5,544 nucleotides of DNA from an uncultured Holophagaceae bacterium (GCA_903890595.1 CAITBU010000428.1:1-5544), one strand, 5' to 3'. Shown: positions 1 to 5,509, numbered from the stretch's first letter. Translations and numbers: made by a program. The notes: generated from the letters alone by a model not told the origin.

Positions 1-40
1 CGACGAGCAGGGCGGGGAGAAGGGTACGGGAAACGCGCAT
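1..40 (-). CDS. Start of an exported protein, truncated by window edge
   Basis: Only the first 13 codons are visible, reading MRVSRTLLPALLV. The ATG at 40-38 is preceded by a GGAG Shine-Dalgarno (50-47) with a 6-nt spacer, which fixes the start well. The N-terminus has two arginines followed by a hydrophobic leucine/alanine/valine run, which is how a Sec signal peptide begins, so the product is probably exported or outer-membrane; the mature part lies outside the window. It is transcribed in the same direction as the two-component genes and has its own near-consensus sigma-54 promoter about 110 nt upstream. This makes it the most likely target of the sigma-54 activator encoded next door (inference). 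The family cannot be named from 13 residues. Confidence 0.75.
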   Translation of the reverse strand, partial: MRVSRTLLPALLV

Positions 41-135
41 GATGAACTCCAGGAATTTCAGTGCACCCAAAGGTGCGAGGTCTTGTTGGGTTGCCTCCGG
101 GAGGACGATTCCTCAAGGGAGGTTGGCGTGAGCCA
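41..135 (-). other. Predicted 5' leader with three small hairpins
   Basis: If the sigma-54 promoter initiates near 135, the mRNA has a leader of about 95 nt before the ATG at 40. Reading in the minus direction it contains TGGC-TCAC-GCCA right at the predicted 5' end, GAGGA-ATCG-TCCTC, and GCACC-TTTG-GGTGC shortly before the Shine-Dalgarno. I compared it by eye with cyclic-di-GMP, cobalamin, fluoride and glycine riboswitch cores and saw no match. The hairpins may stabilise the mRNA or mean nothing in GC-rich DNA. Confidence 0.3.
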
Positions 136-145
136 CTACCCTAGA

Positions 146-161
146 TTCAAGTCCCGTGCCA
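146..161 (-). promoter_or_regulatory. Sigma-54 (-24/-12) promoter for the downstream exported protein
   Basis: The minus strand from 161 reads TGGCACG, then GGAC, then TTGAA. The sigma-54 consensus is TGGCACG-N4-TTGC followed by A/T. The -24 block is perfect, the N4 spacing is exact, and the -12 block departs only in having A where the C of GC normally stands. Predicted transcription starts near 135. It lies between the gene for a sigma-54 activator and the exported-protein gene, facing the latter, which strongly supports function. The -12 deviation could lower basal closed-complex strength. Confidence 0.75.
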
Positions 162-184
162 AACCCAGAAATTCTTTTAACTAT

Positions 185-212
185 ATCAAAATCACTATTT
201 AGTGATTTTGAT
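185..212. repeat. Perfect 28-bp dyad (13-bp arms, 2-nt centre)
   Basis: The arm ATCAAAATCACTA at 185-197 is followed by TT and then its exact reverse complement at 200-212. The stretch is AT-rich within a GC-rich window. Its centre lies about 64 bp upstream of the predicted sigma-54 start site and 50 bp past the response-regulator stop. As RNA it could form an AT-rich hairpin, but no U-tract follows in either direction, so a classic intrinsic terminator is unlikely. It is better explained as a binding site for a dimeric protein, possibly the neighbouring Fis-type HTH regulator, or as a 3'-end-stabilising hairpin. Confidence 0.6.
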
Positions 213-218
213 GGTTCT

Positions 219-268
219 TCCAGTTGTGTCCAGATTCTGGAACAAAGAATCTATTTCTGGATCCTGGA
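219..268. promoter_or_regulatory. Candidate upstream activator sites (CTGGA/TCCAG cluster)
   Basis: Five copies of the pentamer CTGGA or its complement TCCAG fall in 50 bp: TCCAG at 219 and 229, CTGGA at 237, 257 and 264. Those at 229-233 and 237-241 form the perfect palindrome TCCAGA-T-TCTGGA (229-241). Some spacings are near whole helical turns (219 to 229, 237 to 257). The cluster is centred roughly 100-110 bp upstream of the predicted sigma-54 start, the usual place for NtrC-type enhancer sites. It overlaps the last codons of the response-regulator gene. That the regulator binds here is inference. Confidence 0.4.
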
Positions 269-1627
269 CGAAGGAATCCCGTGGGTCTTCAGCTTCACGT
301 AGAGGGTGCTGCGGGGAATCCCCAGGGCCTCGGCCGCGGGACCCACCTGGAAGTTCAGCTCCTGCATCACGTCCATGATGTGCTGCCGCTCCACTGCCTG
401 CAGGGTGAGCTTGGAGGCCTGGCCTGTGGGGGTCAACGGCGGCGTGATGTGGATGGGCGGGCGGCTGCCCAGGTTCAGGTCCGAGGGGAGGATGGTGGAG
501 TCCTTGCGGGTGAGTACCGCCCGCTCCAGGACATTGCGCAGCTCCCGGATGTTGCCGGGCCAGGTGTGTTCCTGCAGGCGCTCGGCGGCCCCGGTGGACA
601 GCTGCAGAGGGCCGGTGCCCCAGCGGGCGGCGATGCGCACCAGGAAGCTGCCGGCCAGCAGCGGGATGTCCTCCCGGCGGTCCCGCAGGGCAGGCATGGT
701 GAACTGCACGGTGCTGATGCGGTAGTAGAGATCCTCCCGGAAGCGGCCCTGGGGCAGGAGCTGTTCCAGGTCGTGGTGGGTGGCCCCGATGAGGCCGAAG
801 GCCACGGAGCGATCCCGGGTGTCGCCCAGGCGGCGGAAGGTCTGCTCCTCGATGGCCTTGAGGATCTTGGCCTGCACCTGGAGGTCCATCTCGGCGATCT
901 CATCGAGGAAGAGGGTGCCCCGGTCCGCCAGCTCCATCATGCCGACCTTGGCCGTGCCGGCCCCGGTGAAGGAGCCCTTCTCGTGCCCGAAGAGCTCGCT
1001 CTCCAGCAGCTCCCGGTTCAGGCCGGCGCAGTTCAGCTCTACGAAGGCGTGGGCGCTGCGGCGGGACTGCGTGTGGACCCAGCGCGCCAGGGCGCTCTTG
1101 CCGGTGCCTGTCTCCCCATTAAGGAGGATGGGGACATCCACGCCCAGGACCTGCTTGACCCGGATCTCCAGGGACTTGATGGCGGCGCTCGCACCCGCAA
1201 AGGGGTTGAAGGCCTGCTGCCCGGCCAGGCGGTTCTCGGCCAGGCTGTTCTGGCGCAGGCGCGCCTGATCCATGAGGCGGCGGCAGAGGGCCAGCAGGGC
1301 CCCGGGCTCCACCGGCTTCACCAGGAAGTGGTCGGCCCCCTCCTGGATGAGGTCCACCGCCAGCGTCACCGACGACAGGCTGGTGATGACCACCACCGCC
1401 GGGCGGGGCTCCTCGGTGCGCAGCTCCCGGATCAGCTCCAGGGCATTGCCATCCGGCAGCTGGTAGTCCAGCAGGATGATGTCGGGCTGGAAGCGCTGCA
1501 GGATGCGCCGGGTCTCCGCCAGGGTGCCCGCCACCAGGGCCTTGCAGGGCTCATCCTCGAAGATGGCAGCCAGCAGCTCTCGCTGGACTGGGTCGTCCTC
1601 CACGATCAGCAGGCGGTTGCCATCCAT
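251..1627 (-). CDS. Sigma-54-dependent response regulator, NtrC family
   Basis: A 458-residue transcription activator expected to act in the cytoplasm on sigma-54 RNA polymerase. Domains in order: receiver (about 1-118) with acidic pair D11/D12, phosphoacceptor D54, T82 and K104; AAA+ domain (about 142-370) with Walker A GETGTGKS at 171-178, GSFTGA at 218-223 (sigma-54-contacting loop, usual form GAFTGA), Walker B LFLDEI at 239-244, arginine-finger region GRFREDLYYRI at 294-304 and WPGNIRELRN at 356-365; Fis-type helix-turn-helix (about 409-448). Length and order are full and typical, so it looks functional. A TTG directly after the kinase stop would add 10 residues, but the ATG at 1627 has a GAGG Shine-Dalgarno (1637-1634) at 6 nt and starts just before the receiver's first strand, so I chose it. 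It lies 30 nt after the hybrid-kinase gene and is probably cotranscribed with it. Its substrate is likely phosphate from that kinase's Hpt domain; its likely target is the sigma-54 promoter at 161-146. Confidence 0.95.
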   Translation of the reverse strand: MDGNRLLIVEDDPVQRELLAAIFEDEPCKALVAGTLAETRRILQRFQPDIILLDYQLPDGNALELIRELRTEEPRPAVVVITSLSSVTLAVDLIQEGADHFLVKPVEPGALLALCRRLMDQARLRQNSLAENRLAGQQAFNPFAGASAAIKSLEIRVKQVLGVDVPILLNGETGTGKSALARWVHTQSRRSAHAFVELNCAGLNRELLESELFGHEKGSFTGAGTAKVGMMELADRGTLFLDEIAEMDLQVQAKILKAIEEQTFRRLGDTRDRSVAFGLIGATHHDLEQLLPQGRFREDLYYRISTVQFTMPALRDRREDIPLLAGSFLVRIAARWGTGPLQLSTGAAERLQEHTWPGNIRELRNVLERAVLTRKDSTILPSDLNLGSRPPIHITPPLTPTGQASKLTLQAVERQHIMDVMQELNFQVGPAAEALGIPRSTLYVKLKTHGIPSSRIQK

Positions 1628-1657
1628 CAAAGACCTCGATCCTTCATCCTCACCCAA

Positions 1658-4387
1658 TCAGACCAGGGACGCATCCATTGATACTGCCTCCGGGTCAAAA
1701 GTCTCCGCCGCCGCACGGAAGCTCTGAAAGCCCTGCTCCAGGTCTGGCAGGCCCGCCGCCAGGGCGGATACGTCGCCCCGCTCCAGGAGGTCTTCAAGCT
1801 GCCGCGTCTGCTCCCAGAGGCTCAGGGCCCCTACCGTGGCACTGGAACCCACGAACAGGTGGAGCTGACGAGCGGTCTCTTTCAGGTTGCCGGCAGCCAA
1901 GGCCGCTCGAATCTCTTCCAGGACGCCGGGGGTGGAGGTCAGGAACACGCCCAGCACCCGGGCTGCGGCCTTGCGGTTGCCCACCAGGCGCCGAAGCAGC
2001 GCCTTCTGATCGAAGATCTGGGTGCCGACCGGCTCCAGGAGACGGGTCGGCAGGTAACGGGCCACCACGGCCCGGAGTGCCTGGGGGTCGATGGGCTTGG
2101 CGAGGTAGCCGTCCATGCCGGCCTCCAGGCAGCGCTGGCGGTCCTCCTCCATGGCGTGGGCCGTCATGGCCACCACGGGGACCCGGGGATTGAGCACACC
2201 GGACTCCGGCTTGCGCAGGGCCAGGGTGGCCTGGATACCATCCAGCTTGGGCATCTGGACATCCATGAGCACCAGGTCGTAGGCCTTCCTGGTCAGCGCC
2301 TGGAGGGCCTCAATGCCGTTGTTTGCCACATCTGCGGAGAGGCCCCACTCTTCCAGCTGGGCCAGGGTGACCTCCTGGTTTACCTCGTTGTCCTCGACGA
2401 GCAGGATGCTGGCAGGGCTCAGGGGCGACAGCGAACCTGCCGACTCAGGGCCCACTGAAGGGGGCTCAGGCTGGGCCAGCTGCAGGCGCAGGCGGGCCGT
2501 GAAGTAGAACACCGAGCCCTGACCCTCCACGGACCGGACCCCCACGTCTCCTCCCAGCAGGGTGGCGATCTGGCGGGAGATGGCCAGACCCAGGCCCGTG
2601 CCGCCGTATTTCCGGGTGGTGGAGGCATCCACCTGGGAGAAGGGCTGGAAGAGGCTCCCGACCTTGTCGGCGGGGATGCCGATGCCCGTGTCCGTCACCT
2701 GGATCTGGAGGAGCACCTCCTCGCCCGTGTTCTCCAGGATTCCAACGTCCACCTTGACGGAGCCCTGGGCCGTGAACTTCACGGCATTGTTCACCAGGTT
2801 CAGCACCACCTGCTTGAGGCGCACGGGGTCTCCCCGCAGGCCCACGGGCGTGCCGGGGGCCAGGGTGCAGGTGAACGCCAGGCCCTTCTCGTCTGCCGAG
2901 GGTGCCATGAGCTGACCCACCTCAGCCATGAGGGCGCCCAGGCAGAACTCTGTCTCCTCGAGCTGCAGTTTGCCCGCCTCCACCTTGGAGAGGTCCAGGA
3001 TGTCCTTGATGATCTCCAGCAGGGACTCGCCGCTGCTGCGCGCCGTCTCGGCAAAGTGCTGCTGCCGGGAGTCCAGGGGGGTCTTCATGAGCAGGCCGAG
3101 CATGCCGATGAGCCCATTGAGCGGGGTCCGCAGCTCATGGCTCATGTTGGCCAGGAACTCGGACTTGGCCTGGTTGGCCGTACGAGCCTGGGTGGCCAGG
3201 CGATCGGCACGCTCCTTTTCCATTAACAGCAGCGCATTGAGGCGGCGGGACTCTTCCAGTGTCTTTTCCAGCTCTGCCTGGCCGGCCCGGAGGATCTGGT
3301 CCTTCTGCACCAGCTCCGTGATGTCCGTCATGCTGCCCACCATGCGGGTGGGTCGCCCCTCCGCATTGCGGTCCACCACCGCGGCCCGCTCCAGCACCCA
3401 GACGATGAGGCCATCCCTCCGGATCATCCGGTGCTGCATCAGTTGGACTTCGCCCCCTGCGTTCATGCTCTCGCCTGCGGCCACCACCCGGTCCAGATCT
3501 TCCGGAGCCACCCAGCTGTAGAAGTCCTCGAAGGTGTGCTCCGTGACCGATTCGGGGAGCCCCAGGATGCGGCAGTAGGCGGCATTGTGGCGGGCTATTC
3601 CCTCAACTTCGGACCACTCCCAGATGCCATCCCCCGTGGCGTCCAGGGTGGTGGCCAGGCGCAGCTCCAGCTGCTGCTGGGCTTCGGCGGCGGCCCGGCG
3701 GGTGGTGGTGTCCACGAGGGTGATCACCATGCCCACCACCTGCCCGCCCCGGCGGTGAGGATGGGCCCAGCACTCCGCATGGAAGGTGCTGCCATCAGCC
3801 CGGATGATGACCTCGTCTTCAGAAAAAGCGCCCGTCCGGTGCTGCAGGGCCTCGTAGATGGAGCAGGCCCCGGCTTCCTGGCGCTCCTCCGGGCTGGCGC
3901 CACCCACCACCTGCCCGAAGACCTGCCCCTCCGACCCGGCGCCCAGCAGCGGCAGGCAGGGCAGCATGCAGGCGTGGCAGTCCCCCCGCAGGCCGATGCC
4001 CGTCAGGTGCTCCATGTGCTTGCCGAGGACCTGGTCGGCGCGCTGGAAGCCCAGCAGGCGCACACAGGCCAGGTTGCAGAAGGTGCAGATGCCATGGAGG
4101 TCAATGGCGTAGACCGCCTCGGTGGTGGCATCCAGCAGCAGCTGAAACTGCTCTTCCCGGAGGTCCGCCGAAGCGTGAAGGAGGAGGCTCCGCCGCTCCA
4201 GGAGAACGAGTAGGCGGTGCCCCACGAAGGTGCCCACCCCACCCAGGACCAGAACAGCCAGGGAGGCCCCCTGGCCAAAGGTGAATGAAAGGTAGGCCGC
4301 AATGAGCGTGACGACGGTGCCGATCGCGACACCAACGAAGGTCAACCGGGTGCGAGGCGGGGCGGGCTTGTTGTGCAGTTGTCGCAT
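1658..4387 (-). CDS. Membrane-bound hybrid sensor histidine kinase (PAS-PAS-HisKA-HATPase-REC-Hpt)
   Basis: A 909-residue inner-membrane sensor. Two hydrophobic helices (about 15-36 and 41-63) have almost no periplasmic loop, so sensing is probably cytoplasmic. PAS 1 (about 78-230) holds a Cys-rich insert with C137, C140, C144 and C174, besides C101, C104 and C108. PAS 2 spans about 241-358, then a coiled-coil linker to about 405. HisKA has SHELRTPLN with phosphoacceptor H417. HATPase_c has the N box around N530-N534, DTGIGI at 566-571, LFQPFSQ at 579-585 and GGTGLGL at 595-601. The receiver has E665/D666, phosphoacceptor D709, T742 and K764. A C-terminal Hpt-like domain (about 790-890) keeps H843 but reads HLFVG where HxLKG is usual. 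Expected chemistry is ATP-dependent autophosphorylation and a relay to the response regulator encoded next. I start at the ATG at 4387: a GTG 26 codons upstream lacks a Shine-Dalgarno, and a possible -10 box lies inside that extension. The ATG itself has only a weak Shine-Dalgarno. Confidence 0.93.
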   Translation of the reverse strand: MRQLHNKPAPPRTRLTFVGVAIGTVVTLIAAYLSFTFGQGASLAVLVLGGVGTFVGHRLLVLLERRSLLLHASADLREEQFQLLLDATTEAVYAIDLHGICTFCNLACVRLLGFQRADQVLGKHMEHLTGIGLRGDCHACMLPCLPLLGAGSEGQVFGQVVGGASPEERQEAGACSIYEALQHRTGAFSEDEVIIRADGSTFHAECWAHPHRRGGQVVGMVITLVDTTTRRAAAEAQQQLELRLATTLDATGDGIWEWSEVEGIARHNAAYCRILGLPESVTEHTFEDFYSWVAPEDLDRVVAAGESMNAGGEVQLMQHRMIRRDGLIVWVLERAAVVDRNAEGRPTRMVGSMTDITELVQKDQILRAGQAELEKTLEESRRLNALLLMEKERADRLATQARTANQAKSEFLANMSHELRTPLNGLIGMLGLLMKTPLDSRQQHFAETARSSGESLLEIIKDILDLSKVEAGKLQLEETEFCLGALMAEVGQLMAPSADEKGLAFTCTLAPGTPVGLRGDPVRLKQVVLNLVNNAVKFTAQGSVKVDVGILENTGEEVLLQIQVTDTGIGIPADKVGSLFQPFSQVDASTTRKYGGTGLGLAISRQIATLLGGDVGVRSVEGQGSVFYFTARLRLQLAQPEPPSVGPESAGSLSPLSPASILLVEDNEVNQEVTLAQLEEWGLSADVANNGIEALQALTRKAYDLVLMDVQMPKLDGIQATLALRKPESGVLNPRVPVVAMTAHAMEEDRQRCLEAGMDGYLAKPIDPQALRAVVARYLPTRLLEPVGTQIFDQKALLRRLVGNRKAAARVLGVFLTSTPGVLEEIRAALAAGNLKETARQLHLFVGSSATVGALSLWEQTRQLEDLLERGDVSALAAGLPDLEQGFQSFRAAAETFDPEAVSMDASLV

Positions 4388-4422
4388 TTTTGACCAGGAA
4401 AATTTCTCGACATTTGCCAGAG

Positions 4423-4451
4423 AGTATAAGGCCTGGACCCGTGAGTCACAG
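4423..4451 (-). promoter_or_regulatory. Possible sigma-70 promoter for the kinase-regulator operon
   Basis: On the minus strand TATACT (4428-4423) matches the -10 consensus at five of six positions. Seventeen nt upstream, CTGTGA (4451-4446) matches the -35 TTGACA at only three of six. Transcription would start near 4416, giving a leader of about 29 nt before the ATG at 4387. The surrounding stretch (about 4400-4520) is AT-rich against its genes, as expected for a promoter region. An alternative -10, TAAAAT, lies further upstream near 4500. No -24/-12 element is visible, so the sensor operon is probably not itself sigma-54 dependent. Confidence 0.35.
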
Positions 4452-4564
4452 TGGAAAACGACCACGGGTTTTAGTCTGAAAACGGTATCTACATCTATTT
4501 TAATGTTTGAACAGCCTTAATTCTAGCGATCGTCTCGGCGATTGGCGAGGCTGCATCTCAATAT

Positions 4565-4581
4565 TTTTGCCTAGGGCAAAA
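4565..4581. repeat. 17-nt inverted repeat TTTTGCC-TAG-GGCAAAA
   Basis: A perfect 7-bp-arm hairpin just past the terminator of the DUF4402 gene in the direction of transcription; its 5' arm on the minus strand is the T-run of that terminator. It has no T-tract of its own, so it may back up termination or protect a 3' end, or serve as a small operator upstream of the kinase operon. Confidence 0.4.
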
Positions 4582-4596
4582 TAGGGCTCCGCCCCA
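4578..4596 (-). terminator. Intrinsic terminator of the DUF4402 gene
   Basis: About 23 nt after the stop codon the minus strand reads TGGGGC-GGA-GCCCTA followed by TTTT. As RNA this gives a 6-bp stem (one G-U pair, a GC core of four) with a 3-nt loop and a short U-run. The stem and U-run are short, so termination may be partial, but position and orientation suit insulation of the DUF4402 gene from the kinase operon. Confidence 0.5.
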
Positions 4597-4619
4597 GGCC
4601 TTTAATTGGATTTTTTCGG

Positions 4620-5117
4620 CTAGTTGTAGGCGACGGTGACCAGGAACGACCCGGCGTAGAGGCCCGGGGCCTGCCGGGGGGCCACGTTCAAGGTGGCGCC
4701 CAGGTGCACTTCCAGGCGGCCGGAGTCGTCCAGCCGGGTGCTGCCGGCACCGACGGTGAAGCCCTCTGCGATCACCTGGTCGCCGCCCGCTTGCAGCAGG
4801 ACGCTGGCGGGCAGGCCGAGGGTGAAGCTGGTGTTGGGTTCCCCAGCCACGCGCAGGGTGGCGGCGGAGACGCCGCTGGACGCCGCCAGCACGGCCCCGC
4901 CCGAGGCACTGCGGGTCCCGTCCGGGGCCAGCACCACGCGGCCCGCAGCGGAGCTGGCGATGATCCCGCCAAAGGCCAGGTCCGTGGCCCTCTGCAGGGA
5001 GATGGGCTGGTAGATCTGGGCAGACGCCGTCGCCATCGCCCCGGCCCGCGGCGCCTCGGCCGCCACTCCAGGAGCGGCAAGGGCCAGCGCGGCCAGCAGG
5101 AGGGTGGGGAATCGCAC
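4620..5117 (-). CDS. Secreted DUF4402-type protein
   Basis: A 165-residue protein with a Sec signal peptide (hydrophobic residues about 3-18, likely cleavage after VAA at 18-20 or ASA at 31-33). The mature part is a small all-beta domain rich in Ala, Gly, Ser and Val. It resembles DUF4402: PISLQRATDLAFGGI near 38-52, a central strand pattern ending in FTLGLP (98-103), and the C-terminal GLYAGSFLVTVAYN (152-165), which fits the family's usual final strand. No cysteines are visible in the mature part. The biochemical function of DUF4402 is unknown; members are exported and some are grouped with surface or pilus-like beta proteins. I chose the GTG at 5117: a GAGG Shine-Dalgarno (5130-5127) lies 9 nt upstream and the signal peptide begins there. 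An ATG at 5204 would prepend a Pro-rich tail and lacks a Shine-Dalgarno. It is followed by a terminator and does not appear to share an operon with the kinase. Confidence 0.8.
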   Translation of the reverse strand: MRFPTLLLAALALAAPGVAAEAPRAGAMATASAQIYQPISLQRATDLAFGGIIASSAAGRVVLAPDGTRSASGGAVLAASSGVSAATLRVAGEPNTSFTLGLPASVLLQAGGDQVIAEGFTVGAGSTRLDDSGRLEVHLGATLNVAPRQAPGLYAGSFLVTVAYN

Positions 5118-5169
5118 GGAAAGGGGCCTCGGCAAGGACTCAGGTTCTCTTCGGTGTCCCGGAGGGATG

Positions 5170-5182
5170 CCTGGAGTCCAGG
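5170..5182. repeat. Perfect palindrome CCTGGA-G-TCCAGG
   Basis: A 6-bp-arm inverted repeat lying 53 nt upstream of the DUF4402 start codon. It contains the same CTGGA/TCCAG pentamer that clusters upstream of the sigma-54 promoter at the other end of the window, but with the half-sites in the opposite order. It could be an operator or an mRNA hairpin; chance is quite possible in this GC-rich sequence. Confidence 0.35.
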
Positions 5183-5264
5183 AGCCGGGAGCGTTGGGAA
5201 CCATGTTGGCACAGGGAGGTGGCCCCGTTCGGTCCGGCGGGCGAGTTGTGATTTGTGTCCCAGA

Positions 5265-5320
5265 GGCCCCAGCCGGGGCCAGGAAAGCCCTTCCTGGTTA
5301 TCGGCCAGGCTCAGCGATAA
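5265..5320. repeat. Run of three overlapping or adjacent hairpins
   Basis: Three perfect inverted repeats sit head to tail: GGCCCC-AGCC-GGGGCC (5265-5280), CCAGGAA-AGCCC-TTCCTGG (5279-5297) and TTATCG with CGATAA (5298-5320, 11-nt loop). The first two share two bases and so compete for pairing. A further pairing, CCTGG (5293-5297) with CCAGG (5305-5309), would compete with the second and third. Such alternative pairings are a hallmark of regulatory leaders but are also common in GC-rich DNA. Confidence 0.5.
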
Positions 5321-5400
5321 AGGGCGCTCCACCAAGGACACGAAGACGCCCTGCGGGCGCAGGAAGCACACGAATGCACCCTGACCCACCGCGGGCATCC

Positions 5401-5458
5401 CCAAGGGGGCGGCGGCTGGCTGCGGCCCCAAAAGCCGTTCCAGCCGCCGCCCCCTTGG
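5401..5458. repeat. Long hairpin with perfect 19-bp arms
   Basis: The arm at 5401-5419, beginning CCAAGGGGGCGGCGG, is matched exactly by its reverse complement at 5440-5458. The 20-nt interior itself contains CGGC (5423-5426) and GCCG (5434-5437), extending the fold to an apical loop of 7 nt. No T-tract follows on either side, so it is not a standard intrinsic terminator. Candidates are a REP-like extragenic palindrome, a structured non-coding RNA, or the 3' end of a gene lying to the right of the window. Confidence 0.75.
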
Positions 5459-5476
5459 CCGGTCGCACACGACCGG
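5459..5476. repeat. Hairpin CCGGTCG-CACA-CGACCGG
   Basis: A perfect 7-bp-arm hairpin with a 4-nt loop that begins at the base directly after the 19-bp-arm hairpin. Its GTCGCAC (5462-5468) is also complementary to GTGCGAC at 5503-5509, so an alternative longer-range pairing exists. Confidence 0.6.
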
Positions 5477-5489
5477 GGGCCGCAGGCCC
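5477..5489. repeat. Hairpin GGGCC-GCA-GGCCC
   Basis: A perfect 5-bp-arm hairpin directly abutting the preceding one, making three contiguous hairpins over 89 nt. On its own it would be unremarkable. Confidence 0.45.
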
Positions 5490-5509
5490 GGAGGCCCTAA
5501 CGGTGCGAC

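Larger units (their letters stand above)
5118..5400. other. Non-coding upstream region of the DUF4402 gene, hairpin-rich
   Basis: No credible gene is seen; frames that stay open show no domain and no good start. I could not place a confident promoter: no -24/-12 pair and no good -35/-10 pair. The region contains the perfect palindrome CCTGGA-G-TCCAGG at 5170-5182 and a set of hairpins from 5265 to 5320. It also holds two copies of GTGTCCC on the plus strand (5154-5160 and 5255-5261) and GGACACGAAG at 5336-5345, whose inverted copy lies at 5518-5527. A long structured leader for the DUF4402 mRNA or a degenerate repeat element are both possible. Confidence 0.45.

Noticed and set aside
41..135. 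Cyclic-di-GMP (GEMM-type) riboswitch in the leader of the truncated gene
   Set aside because: The conserved core segments around the ligand pocket are not found; only generic hairpins are present.
185..212. The 28-bp dyad as an intrinsic terminator of the response-regulator gene
   Set aside because: The stem is AT-rich and no U-tract follows in either direction; kept as a dyad of unknown role.
1628..1657. TTG start for the response regulator directly after the kinase stop
   Set aside because: The ATG at 1627 has a well-spaced GAGG and begins right at the receiver domain.
224..1681. Long plus-strand open frame of 485 codons opposite the response regulator
   Set aside because: It is the antisense shadow of a complete NtrC-family gene in GC-rich DNA; the translation shows no domain, is low in complexity, and the start has no ribosome site.
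3431..4213. Plus-strand open frame opposite the kinase PAS region, and shorter antisense frames across 2562-3521
   Set aside because: Antisense shadows of the kinase, with compositions driven by the codon bias of the real frame.
4388..4465. Upstream GTG start for the kinase, adding 26 residues
   Set aside because: It has no Shine-Dalgarno, and the best -10 candidate lies inside the extension; the added residues precede the membrane segment without a clear role.
4704..5384. Plus-strand open frame opposite the DUF4402 gene
   Set aside because: Gly/Gln/Arg-rich antisense translation without domain features.
4772..5470. Minus-strand open frame of 232 codons overlapping the DUF4402 gene in another frame
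   Set aside because: It runs through the inverted repeats, its overlap with the DUF4402 gene is low-complexity Pro/Arg/Ala sequence, and it lacks a recognisable domain or start signal.
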